Source: Micromonospora narathiwatensis
Lineage (GTDB): Bacteria > Actinomycetota > Actinomycetes > Mycobacteriales > Micromonosporaceae
Direction of reading: 5' to 3'
DNA length: 64,000 nucleotides
Assembly: GCF_900089605.1 (NCBI RefSeq)
Contig: NZ_LT594324.1
Span: 1-64,000, forward strand
A program made the position numbers and the translations under genes. The notes below the pieces were generated by a model. It was not told the DNA's origin. It did not search any database and worked only from the letters and a program-made list of their open reading frames with translations. Of this stretch, positions 23,764 through 33,400 are shown one piece after another. The first letter of the stretch is position 1. Every line of letters starts with the position of its first letter.

Positions 23764-26700
23764 ATGGCTGATTGGCGTTCGCCTGCACGCGTTCCGCGGG
23801 CCCGGTCCGGCTCTTTGCGACGTTGGTTGGCTGTCACGCTGGCTGCCGCCACCACCGCCACGACGCTCGGGGTGGCCACCACCCCGGCCGCGGCGAGCGT
23901 GCCGAACAAGAACACCTGTGTGGACGAACAGCCGGACGCGGCGGCGGCCCGCCGGATGCTGGCGGTCTGCGGCCGGCGGGTGGAGGACCTCTCCGCGCGT
24001 ACCGAGTGGTCCCAGACGTTCGTCAACGCCGACGGGTCACAGACGTTGGAACAGACCATCGAGCCGACCCGGGTGCGTAAGGGCAACTCGTGGGTTCCGG
24101 TGGACACGACGCTGAAGCTGACTCCCGAGGGGGTCGTCCCGAAGGCCACCGTCCTACCGGTGGTCTTCTCCGCCAAGGGGGACGGCCCGTTCGCACGGTT
24201 GCGCGACGGTTCCCGTGAGTTGGCCCTCTCCTGGCCCGGGGCGCTCCCGACGCCGGTGTTGAACGGCTCCACGGCGACCTACCGGGACGTCCTGCCGGGG
24301 GTGGATCTCCAGGTCACCGCCCGGGCGCTCGGGTTCTCCGAGGTGCTTGTCGTCCGGACGCGTGAAGCGGCGGCCAATCCGAAGCTGCAGTCGCTCCGGT
24401 TCGGGATCCAGACCAAGGGTGTGACGGTCGGTACGGCCTCCGGAGGCGGGCTCGCTGCCCGCGACAGCAAGGGTGGCCCGGTCTTCGCCGCGCCGGCACC
24501 GCTGATGTGGGACTCCTCGAACGCGGAGGGAAAGGCGGGTAAGGCGGTCGAGCAGGACAAGCGGGAGCGATCGGTCGCCCCGCAGCGCAAGCCGGCGGCG
24601 GCGGAGACCCCCGCTGCCGCGGGTCGCGCCGCCGACGTCGCCCCCGGCAAGGACGCGGCGCCGGAGCATGCCCGGCGCGCCGTGATGCCGGTGCGGGTCG
24701 ACGGCGACACGATGACGCTGCTCCCGGACAAGGCGATGCTGGCCGACCAGGGCGCGAAGCTGCCGATCTACATCGATCCGTCCTGGACCGGTGGTATCTC
24801 GGGCAACGCGTGGACGTCGGTGTGGAGCAAGTACAAGTCGAGTTCGTTCTGGCAGGACGCCTCGGCGTTGAACAACGGGTCGACGTACGGGTCGGCGGGC
24901 GCGGGGCGTACCCAGGACTGCTCCGGTTGCGCGGACCACATCATTCGTTCGATGTTCCGGATGAACACCGCGACCGTGGCGGGCAAGCACATCCTGAGCG
25001 CGCAGTTCCGGGTGGAGCAGAAGTGGTCCTGGACGTGCAGCCCGAAGTCGAACGCGAAGTTGTGGATGACCGGCGCGATCTCGACGAGCACCACGTGGAA
25101 CAACCAGCCGACCTGGTACAGCAGCTACACGTCGCAGACGCTCGGCAACCGCAAGTACGGCGCCGTGCACGGTTGTCTGGGTACCGGCACCATCGAGTTC
25201 AACGTCACTTCGATGGTGGCGCACGCGGCGGAGAACAAGTGGTCGACCCTGACGGTCGGGCTGCGGGCGGTCGACGAGGGCACGAAGGACCAGTGGAAGC
25301 GGTTCACCCACACCTCGCCGAAGTTGGCGATCACGTACAACACGGACCCGAACGCGCCCAGCGACCGCAAGTCGGACGGCAAGGCGTGCGCGACGGGCAC
25401 GGCGCGGCCGTACGTGCTGACCACCACGCCGATCCTGGCCGCGAAGCAGTCCGACCCGGACACCGCGCAGCAGTCGCTGACCACGTACTTCTACTGGTGG
25501 CCGGTGGGTGGTTCGCGGAACGAGACGGACAAGGTGTCGCAGGCGGCGGGCAACCCGTCGACGGTGTCGAAGGCGATCCCCTCCGGGAAGTTGATCGACG
25601 GTACGAGCTATGTGTGGCAGGCCCGGACCTGGGACGGATCGCACTACGGCCCATGGTCGGGCACCTGTGAGTTCACCGTCGACGCCACACCGCCGCCACC
25701 GCCGGCCAGCGTCACCTCCACCAGCTACACCAGCGACGGCGTGCCGCGGGGTGGGGTCGGCCTGCCCGGCACGTTCAACATCGCACCGCCGACCGTTCGG
25801 CCGCATGAGGTGAAGGAATACGCCTACAGCCTCGACTCGGGTGTGCTGACCGACGCCGATACCGTCCCGGCCCGCACTACGGACTACGGCGCCTCGGTCA
25901 CCCTCGCTCCGCTGCACGACGGGGTGAACAAGCTCTACGTGTGGTCGAAGGACCACGCGGGCCGCTTCTCCACTTCGGTGCCTTACACGTTCAGCGTCCG
26001 TGCCGGCTCGGGTCCGGCGGCGGAGTGGACGTTCGAGGGGACCGGCACCACCGCCGCCGATGTCTCAGGCCACGGGAACACGTTGACCCTCGGCACGGGG
26101 GCCTCGCGGGTCGCCGGCCGGTCCGGTGTCGGGACGGCCCTGTCGCTGAACGGCAGCGCCGCGGCGACGAAGAGCGGCACCCTCAACACCCCGCACCCGG
26201 ACACCGGGGTCTCCACCCCGATCCGGACCGACTCCAGTTTCACGGTCGCCGCCTGGGTGAAGATCGACTCCACCGCCGGCACCGGCCTGCAGACCGTGGT
26301 CAGCGCGAGTGGCTCCCGGATGTCCGCGTACCACCTCGGCTACCTCGGCAGCAGCCAGCGCTGGCGGTTCACCATGGCGGCCGCCGACACGGACAACGCG
26401 GGGCTCTACAGCGTGCTGTCCGACGCGGCGCCGACCGCGGGCAAGTGGACCCACCTCGCCGGTGTCTACGACGCGGCGACCAAGAAGATGACGCTCTACG
26501 TCAACGGTGTGGCGCAGACGACCACGGCGACCCTCTCCGGCGGGTTCGACGCCACCTCGGAGTTCGCCGTCGGCCGCCGCAGGTGGAACGGCTCCAACGA
26601 CAGCTACTTCACCGGCACCGTCGACGACGTGCGGTTCTACAACTTCATCGAGACCCCGGCCAACCTGGCCAAGCTCGTCCTGCCGCTGCCGCCGAAGATC

Positions 26701-29700
26701 ACCTTCCCGAACGGCGCCAGCGTCACGGCCGGTGGCCAGCTCACCGTGAAGTTCGACGCGGGCGGGGACATCAACATCACCAAGTTCAAGTACAGCGCCG
26801 ACAACACCGGTCTCGGCAGCACCGTCAACGCCACCAGCGCGGGCGGCACGGCGACCGTCACGATCAACGTGGGCAACACCACCGGCGAGCGCCTGGTGTA
26901 CGCGGCCGCGGTGGACGACGGCAACCGGGTCAGCCTGACGCGGCAGAACACCTTCACCGTGAACCCCGCGGCCAGCCTCTCCGGCACCGTGTGGGACCCG
27001 TACTGGATGCCGCAGGCCGGGGCGGTCGTCCGGCTGCAACCGGGTGGATACCAGGCGACCAGCGGCGCGGACGGCAGCTACGCGCTGGCCAACTTCCCAA
27101 CCGGCTCGTACACGATCACCGCCACGGTCGGCGGCCGGTGCGGCCCGGCGTTCAGCGGGCCGATCGAGATCGACGGCCAGGGGCTGACGTTCGACATCTT
27201 CATGAGCGCGTTCAGCGACGACCTGGGCCACACCTGCACCGAGCAGACCACGGCTTTCACCGCCGCGAGCACGGCGTTGCCGCTGACCGGTGACGACGCC
27301 GTCACCACCGTGTCGTTGCCGTTCGCCTTCCCGTTCTACGGCGGCGCGTACCGCAGCGCCTGGGTCGACACCAACGGCCTGCTGTCGTTCACCGACCCGG
27401 GTGGCTCGCACCCGTACACCGGTGGTGGGCAGTTGCCGCCGTCGGCGGCCTCGAACGCCGTGCTGGCCCCGTTCTGGGACGACCTGGTGGTCGACGCGTC
27501 GGCGAGCGTGCGGACCGCCACCACCGGCACCGGCGCCGGCCAGCGGTTCGTGGTCGAGTGGCGCAACGTGCACCGTAAGGGCAACACCAGCCAGCGGCTG
27601 TCGTTCGAGGCGATCCTCGCGCCGGACGGCACGGTGACCACCAACTACGACCAGCTCGACAACGACGCCGAGAAGGGCTCCAGCGCCATCGTCGGCATCG
27701 AGGCGCCGGCCGGCCAGGACCGCCTGTTCTACTCGGTCAACGAGCCGGTGCTCGCCAACACCCGGGCGATCACCTTCGTCCGCCCGGACGTGGCCGGCGG
27801 GCTGGAGGTGCACAACCTGACCGGCACGCTCACCGACGCCGCCGGCGCCCCGGTGGTCGGTGCCACCGTCACGCTGGACCCGAGCGGTCTGAGCGCTACG
27901 ACCGGCGCCGGCGGGGCGTACAGCTTCACCGGCCTGGTGGCCGACAGCTACAACGTGTCGGTCAAGCTCGCCGGTCGGTGCGGCGCGGTCGTGCGCAGCC
28001 AGGTGGAACTCTCCGCCGACACCGTCCGCGACCTGCGGCTCGGACCGGACTACGGCGGCCTCGGGTACGCCTGCACCACCGGTCCGTCGGCGTTCGTCGC
28101 GGCCGCGAACGTGCTCGCCCTGACCGGTGACGACGCCGCCACCTCGGTGACCATGCCGTTCCCGGTGCAGTTCCACGGCGAGTCGTACACCTCCGGCTGG
28201 GTGCACACGAACGGCCTGGTCAACTTCGGCAGCGTGCACGGTGCGGTGGACGCGTGGGCGAACCCGACGATGCCGACCGCGGCCGCACCGAACGCCGTGG
28301 TGGCCCCGTTCTGGGACGACTTCGAGGTCGACGCCGCGGCGAGCGTCCGGACCCAGACGTTCGGCACCGCACCGAACCGGTACTTCGTCATCGAGTGGCG
28401 CAACGTGGGCTTCCGCCCGTACAACACGGAGCGGCTGACCTTCGAGGTGATCTTCCACGAGGACGGGCGGATCGCGTTCCACTACGGCGCGATGTCCAGC
28501 CCGACCCAGACCGGCGCCGGCGCGACCGTCGGACTGGAGAACGCCTCGGGCACGGTGGCAGCCCTGTACTCCTTCCAGGAGGCGGTGCTGACCGCGAACA
28601 GCTCCATCACCTACACGCCGGCTCCGGTCGGCACCGTCAAGGGTGTGCTCACCACCGCCGTGACCGGCGGCCCCTACGCCGGGGCCACCGTCACGCTGAA
28701 CCCCGGTAACCGCAGCACCACCACCGGTGCCGACGGCAGCTACCAGTTCACCGGCGTACCCGTCGGCGAGTACACCGTGGCGGCGTCGACCGGGGACAAC
28801 CGGTGCGTCGGCCAGTCGGCGAAGGAGATCATCAACCACCCCGGCGGTACCTCGGGCGTGGACCTGTCGGTGATGGTCGACGGTGACGAGTTCGGCTACA
28901 AGTGCACCACCGGCGCGCAGACCTACATCCCCGGCGACGTCGTCGAGGGCTGGAGCGGCGACGACACCGTCTGGCAGAAGAACCCGCCCTTCCCGGTGAA
29001 GCTCTACGGCGAGTCGTACACCTCGGCGTGGATCAGCGCCAACGGTCTGATCACCTTCAAGGACCCGGCGTACTTCGGCTGGATCGGCGCTCAGCCAGGC
29101 ACCATCCCCTCCCCGGCGAAGGAGGGCTCGCCCAACGCCACCGTCTACGTCCACTGGAACGACTGGGTGGTCGACTCCCAGGCCCGCATCGCCACGAAGA
29201 TCAGCGGCACCGCACCCAACCGGCAGTGGGTCGTGGAATGGCGCAACGTCCACTACTGGGGCGACACCAACACCCGGACCAGCTTCGAAGCGATCTTCAA
29301 CGAGGGCGGCGACATCACCCTCGCCTACACCAACATCGATCCCGCCAAACCCGTCCTGCGCGGTAGTGGAGGCACCATCGGCATCGAGAACGCCGACGGA
29401 TCCATCGCCTTCCAGTACCTGCACCGGGAGACCTGGCTGGCCACGGGACAGGGCATCACCTTCAAGCCCAACCCGCCCGGCCAGGGCAGCGTCGCCGGCA
29501 CCGTCACCTGCCAGGGCACCCCGGTCGCCGGGGCGACCGTGACGGTCGCCGACCTGACCGCCACCACCGCGGCCAACGGCACCTACCAGATCAGCAACGT
29601 GCCGGCCGGATCCTGGGCCGTCATCGCCACCGCGACCAGCGGTGCCTGCAAGGGCTCCGACGTACGGCAGGTCGTCGTCGGCACCAACACCCAGGCCACC

Positions 29701-30315
29701 GTCGACTACGGCCTGGGGGCCACGCCCACCGGGGGCGGATACACGCTCGCCGAGCAGTCGGTGCCGTACATCCCGGCCGACAGCACGGTGCTACCGCTGA
29801 CCGGCGACGACGCCTACACGTCGGTGGCCCTGCCCTTCCCGGTGAAGCTGTACGGGCAGACGTACAACACCGGCTGGGTGGACATCAACGGGCTGGTCAG
29901 CTTCATCGACCCCCAGGTGCCCTCGCCCGACGCGTGGCCCATCCCCTCACCCGCCAGCCCGGAGGAGCCCAACGCCGCGCTCTACCCGTTCTGGCACGAC
30001 TGGGTCGTCGACAGCAAGGCCAGCGTCCGCACCACCGTCCGGGGCAGCGCACCCAACCGGCAGTTCGTCATCGAGTGGCGCAACGTCCACTCCTACGAGG
30101 ACCCACTCACCCGGGTGACCTTCCAGGCCATCCTCGACGAGGCCGGCGGCTACAGCTTCGCCTACACCGACAACGACGGCACGTTCCTGGAGCGCGGTGG
30201 CGGCGCCACCATCGGCATCGAGAACGCCGACGGCACCTCCGCCATCCAGTACACGTACCGCCAGCCGGTCCTCCGGCCCGGCCTGGGGCTGCGGTTCAAC
30301 CCGCCGACCCCCTGA
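23764..30315 (+). CDS. Giant secreted multidomain protein: DNRLRE, LamG and four NIDO-like/carboxypeptidase-regulatory repeats
   Basis: The 2,183-residue protein has a signal peptide (RRWLAVTLAAATTATTLGVATTPAAA). After about 300 residues of an actinobacterial N-terminal domain (YRDVLPGVDLQVTARALGFSEVLVV) comes a DNRLRE domain (about 342-526; FRMNTATVAGKHILSAQF) and an Ig-like section. A LamG/concanavalin-like domain follows (about 753-972; FTVAAWVKID, YVNGVAQT). From about 1072 a carboxypeptidase-regulatory beta-sandwich (GTVWDPYWMPQAGAVVRL) alternates four times with a NIDO/nidogen-like domain (PFxFPFYG, TNGLxSF, FWDDxxVDxxASVRT, xVEWRNVH). Such modules bind glycans or proteins at the cell surface. 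It is the first gene of Rhs module 1, 104 bases before the toxin and separated from it by a hairpin. TTG 23758 is a less likely start. Confidence 0.88.
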   Translation: MADWRSPARVPRARSGSLRRWLAVTLAAATTATTLGVATTPAAASVPNKNTCVDEQPDAAAARRMLAVCGRRVEDLSARTEWSQTFVNADGSQTLEQTIEPTRVRKGNSWVPVDTTLKLTPEGVVPKATVLPVVFSAKGDGPFARLRDGSRELALSWPGALPTPVLNGSTATYRDVLPGVDLQVTARALGFSEVLVVRTREAAANPKLQSLRFGIQTKGVTVGTASGGGLAARDSKGGPVFAAPAPLMWDSSNAEGKAGKAVEQDKRERSVAPQRKPAAAETPAAAGRAADVAPGKDAAPEHARRAVMPVRVDGDTMTLLPDKAMLADQGAKLPIYIDPSWTGGISGNAWTSVWSKYKSSSFWQDASALNNGSTYGSAGAGRTQDCSGCADHIIRSMFRMNTATVAGKHILSAQFRVEQKWSWTCSPKSNAKLWMTGAISTSTTWNNQPTWYSSYTSQTLGNRKYGAVHGCLGTGTIEFNVTSMVAHAAENKWSTLTVGLRAVDEGTKDQWKRFTHTSPKLAITYNTDPNAPSDRKSDGKACATGTARPYVLTTTPILAAKQSDPDTAQQSLTTYFYWWPVGGSRNETDKVSQAAGNPSTVSKAIPSGKLIDGTSYVWQARTWDGSHYGPWSGTCEFTVDATPPPPPASVTSTSYTSDGVPRGGVGLPGTFNIAPPTVRPHEVKEYAYSLDSGVLTDADTVPARTTDYGASVTLAPLHDGVNKLYVWSKDHAGRFSTSVPYTFSVRAGSGPAAEWTFEGTGTTAADVSGHGNTLTLGTGASRVAGRSGVGTALSLNGSAAATKSGTLNTPHPDTGVSTPIRTDSSFTVAAWVKIDSTAGTGLQTVVSASGSRMSAYHLGYLGSSQRWRFTMAAADTDNAGLYSVLSDAAPTAGKWTHLAGVYDAATKKMTLYVNGVAQTTTATLSGGFDATSEFAVGRRRWNGSNDSYFTGTVDDVRFYNFIETPANLAKLVLPLPPKITFPNGASVTAGGQLTVKFDAGGDINITKFKYSADNTGLGSTVNATSAGGTATVTINVGNTTGERLVYAAAVDDGNRVSLTRQNTFTVNPAASLSGTVWDPYWMPQAGAVVRLQPGGYQATSGADGSYALANFPTGSYTITATVGGRCGPAFSGPIEIDGQGLTFDIFMSAFSDDLGHTCTEQTTAFTAASTALPLTGDDAVTTVSLPFAFPFYGGAYRSAWVDTNGLLSFTDPGGSHPYTGGGQLPPSAASNAVLAPFWDDLVVDASASVRTATTGTGAGQRFVVEWRNVHRKGNTSQRLSFEAILAPDGTVTTNYDQLDNDAEKGSSAIVGIEAPAGQDRLFYSVNEPVLANTRAITFVRPDVAGGLEVHNLTGTLTDAAGAPVVGATVTLDPSGLSATTGAGGAYSFTGLVADSYNVSVKLAGRCGAVVRSQVELSADTVRDLRLGPDYGGLGYACTTGPSAFVAAANVLALTGDDAATSVTMPFPVQFHGESYTSGWVHTNGLVNFGSVHGAVDAWANPTMPTAAAPNAVVAPFWDDFEVDAAASVRTQTFGTAPNRYFVIEWRNVGFRPYNTERLTFEVIFHEDGRIAFHYGAMSSPTQTGAGATVGLENASGTVAALYSFQEAVLTANSSITYTPAPVGTVKGVLTTAVTGGPYAGATVTLNPGNRSTTTGADGSYQFTGVPVGEYTVAASTGDNRCVGQSAKEIINHPGGTSGVDLSVMVDGDEFGYKCTTGAQTYIPGDVVEGWSGDDTVWQKNPPFPVKLYGESYTSAWISANGLITFKDPAYFGWIGAQPGTIPSPAKEGSPNATVYVHWNDWVVDSQARIATKISGTAPNRQWVVEWRNVHYWGDTNTRTSFEAIFNEGGDITLAYTNIDPAKPVLRGSGGTIGIENADGSIAFQYLHRETWLATGQGITFKPNPPGQGSVAGTVTCQGTPVAGATVTVADLTATTAANGTYQISNVPAGSWAVIATATSGACKGSDVRQVVVGTNTQATVDYGLGATPTGGGYTLAEQSVPYIPADSTVLPLTGDDAYTSVALPFPVKLYGQTYNTGWVDINGLVSFIDPQVPSPDAWPIPSPASPEEPNAALYPFWHDWVVDSKASVRTTVRGSAPNRQFVIEWRNVHSYEDPLTRVTFQAILDEAGGYSFAYTDNDGTFLERGGGATIGIENADGTSAIQYTYRQPVLRPGLGLRFNPPTP
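27250..30300 (+). repeat. Four in-frame tandem repeats of about 0.83 kb
   Basis: The landmark encoding LTGDDA or its variant occurs near 27287, 28120, 28953 and 29799, so units are about 833-846 bases. Each encodes one NIDO-like domain plus one carboxypeptidase-regulatory domain. Units three and four are closest to each other (for example GIENADG and FPVKLYG in both). Confidence 0.75.
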
Positions 30316-30337
30316 CACCGCCGTCCCGAACGTGATC

Positions 30338-30369
30338 GGGCGGGGCGTCTCGTGCGAGACGCCCCGCCC
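30338..30369 (+). terminator. Hairpin between the multidomain gene and Rhs toxin 1
   Basis: GGGCGGGGCGTCTCG pairs with CGAGACGCCCCGCCC, a 15-bp perfect stem, 22 bases after the stop at 30315. It would reduce readthrough into the toxin gene. Confidence 0.7.
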
Positions 30370-30419
30370 GCCCTCCCGGCCTGTCGCCTCCTGCTGAGCC
30401 ACAAAACTTTCGGAGCCCC

Positions 30420-33400
30420 ATGAAGACTTTCATGCCCCCGCGCCGATCACTCTTAGTGTCTATACCGTCACTCAAGGGCAAGGGTTGGCGCCGTGCCCCG
30501 CTTGCGGCGGCCGTCGCCGCCACCCTGGTGGCCGGACTGCTGCAGGCTGGCCCGGCGCGGGCCACGGCCGCCGGCTACCAGCGTTCGTCTCCCAAGCCGG
30601 CGCCCACGGTGCCAGTCAAGACGGTCCAGCCGGCCGTGGTGCCGACGGCGAAGCAGCTGCCGCCGGCCGCTGCCAAGCCGGCCCCGGTCTGGCCGGCGGC
30701 CAGCGCGGCGGAGGTCGACCTCACCGCCGGCCGGCAGGGTGCCGGCCCCGTTCGCGCCGGCACCCTGCCGGTCCGGGTCAACCGGTCGGCCGCGACCGCA
30801 GGTACCGCCGGGGCAGCCGCGAGTCGGGTACGGGTCGAGGTGTTCGACCGCGCCGCCACCACGCGCGCCGGGGTGCGGGGCCTGCTGATGCGAGTCAGCC
30901 GTACGGACGGCATCGCCGCGCCCGGGCAGGCGGACGTGTCCATCGACTACGGGTCCTTCGCCACCGCGTACGGCGCCGACTGGGCCAGCCGGCTCCGCCT
31001 CGTCTCGCTGCCCGAATGCGCCCTGCGCACACCGGAGCGCAAGGAGTGCCACCGCACGCCCCTCAAATCCCACAACGATCTGCGCTCCCGTACGGTGACC
31101 GCGAGCGTCGCCGCCGGCGGGGCGCAGACCCTGATGGCGCTGGAGGCGACCGACTCCGGCCCGGCCGGTGACTACAAGGCCACCCCGCTGCAGGCGTCCG
31201 CGACCTGGAATGCCGGCGGCAGCGCGGGCGCCTTCACCTGGTCGTACCCGATGCGGGTGCCGCCTGGTGCCGGTGGTCCCGAGCCGCAGGTGGAGCTCAG
31301 CTACTCGTCCCAGTCGGTCGACGGCCGGCACGCCGCTTCCAACAACCAGCCCTCCTGGATCGGTGAGGGCTTCGAGGGCTGGCCCGGTGGCTACATCGCG
31401 CGCACCTACCGGAACTGCTCGGACGACATGGGCGGCTCGGCGAACAACACCGAAAAGGCCACCGACCTCTGCTGGGAGACGGACAACGCGACGCTGTCCC
31501 TCGCCGGTCACGCCGGTGAACTGATCTACAACGCCACCGAGGGCCGGTGGCACCTGCGCAACGACGACGGTTCGCGAATCGAACGCCGGACCGGCGCGAG
31601 CAACGGGGACAACAACGGCGAGTACTGGGTTCTCACCACCACCGCCGGCATGCAGTACTGGTTCGGACTGAACCGGCTTCCTGGCTGGGCCTCGGGAAAC
31701 CCGGAGACGAACTCGACCTGGACGGTGCCGGTCTTCGGCAATGAACCCGGCGAGCCGTGTAACGCCACCACCTTCGCCGCCTCCTACTGCACGCAGGCCT
31801 GGCGGTGGAACCTCGACTACGTCCTGGACCTCAACGGCAACTCCGTTTCCTACTGGTACGGCAAGGAGACCAACAAGTACGCCCGCAACCTCGACCCGAA
31901 GAACGCCACCACCTACGACCGCGGGGGCTGGCTGGACCGGGTCGACTACGGCACACGGCAGACGAGCGGCGTCGACTCGGTGTTCGCCACCCCGGCACCC
32001 TTCCGGGTCGAACTGACCGAGGCCGACCGCTGCCTGAGCGGCTGCGCCACGCACGACGAGGCGCACTGGCCGGACACCCCCTGGGACTCCGAGTGCACCG
32101 GCACGTCCTGCACCGACAACTTCGCGCCGACGTTCTGGACCACCAAGCGGCTGGCGTCGGTCACCACCCAGGTCCGCAGCGGCTCGGCGTACAGCGATGT
32201 CGAAAGGTGGACCTTCACCCACAGTTTCCCCGACCCCGGTGACGGCACCCGGGCCGGTCTCTGGCTCTCGAAGATCTCCCACGTCGGCCTGGCCGGGGGC
32301 AGCGCCAGCCTCCCGGACGTCGAGTTCACCCCGGTGCAGCTCTCCAACCGGGTCGACACCATCGACTTCGCCGCGGCGATGAACTGGATGCGGATCGCGA
32401 AGATCCGCAACGAGGCCGGCGGTACGACCAGCGTCAACTACTCCGCCCAGGACTGCAAGGCGGGGCAGACCATGCCGACCCCGCACACGAACACCCGGCG
32501 TTGCTACCCGGTGATCTGGACCCCGGAGGGCTACCAGGACCCGGTGACGGACTGGTTCCACAAGTACGTGGTCACAACCATCTACGAGAACGACAACACC
32601 GGTGGAGCGCCGCCGCAGGGCAGTCCGCGGGTGGTCTATTCGTACAGCTACTACGACGGTGCGGCGTGGCACTACAACGACGACGACGGGATCATCGACA
32701 AAAAGCACAAGACCTGGTCGGACTATCGGGGCTACGGGCGGGTCGGCGTCACCGTCGGTGATCCGGGTGAGCAGACGTACACGGAGACCAGGTACTTCCG
32801 GGGGATGAACGGGGACCGGGCCACCCCGACGGGCGGCACCAAGTCGGTCACGATCGACGGGATCGCCGACGAGGACTGGTACGCCGGGATGACCAGGGAG
32901 AGCACGGTCCACAACGGCCCGGGTGGTCCGGTGGTCTCCCGGGAGCGCAACGTTCCCTGGGCGTCGGCCGCCACGGCGACGCGGACGATCAACGGGGACA
33001 CCGTCACCGCGAGGTTCATCGGAGTCGGCACGACCACCCGGCACACCACGCTGGACGCCGGCCGGGGCGAGCGGGTCACCAAGACGGTCACCACCTACGA
33101 CAGCTACGGCATGGCGGTCGCCGTCGACGATCTCGGCCAGGACGGCGTCGAGGGTGACGAGCGATGCACCAAGACCGACTACGCCCCGCGTAACACGACA
33201 GCCTGGATCATGGACCGCGCGCATCGGGCCCAGTCGTACGCGGTGAAGTGCGCGGACACCGCCGCGCCCACGTCGTTGACGGAGAACGACGTGATCGGGG
33301 AGGTCCGAACCTCGTACGACGGCAACGCCTTCGGGGTCGCGCCGACGCGCGGTATGGCCACCCGGAACGAGGAGATGTCGGCGTGGAACGCCGGTGCTCC

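Noticed and set aside
27250..30300. CRISPR-like array from regular repetition
   Set aside because: The repeat unit is about 830 bases and encodes protein domains in frame.
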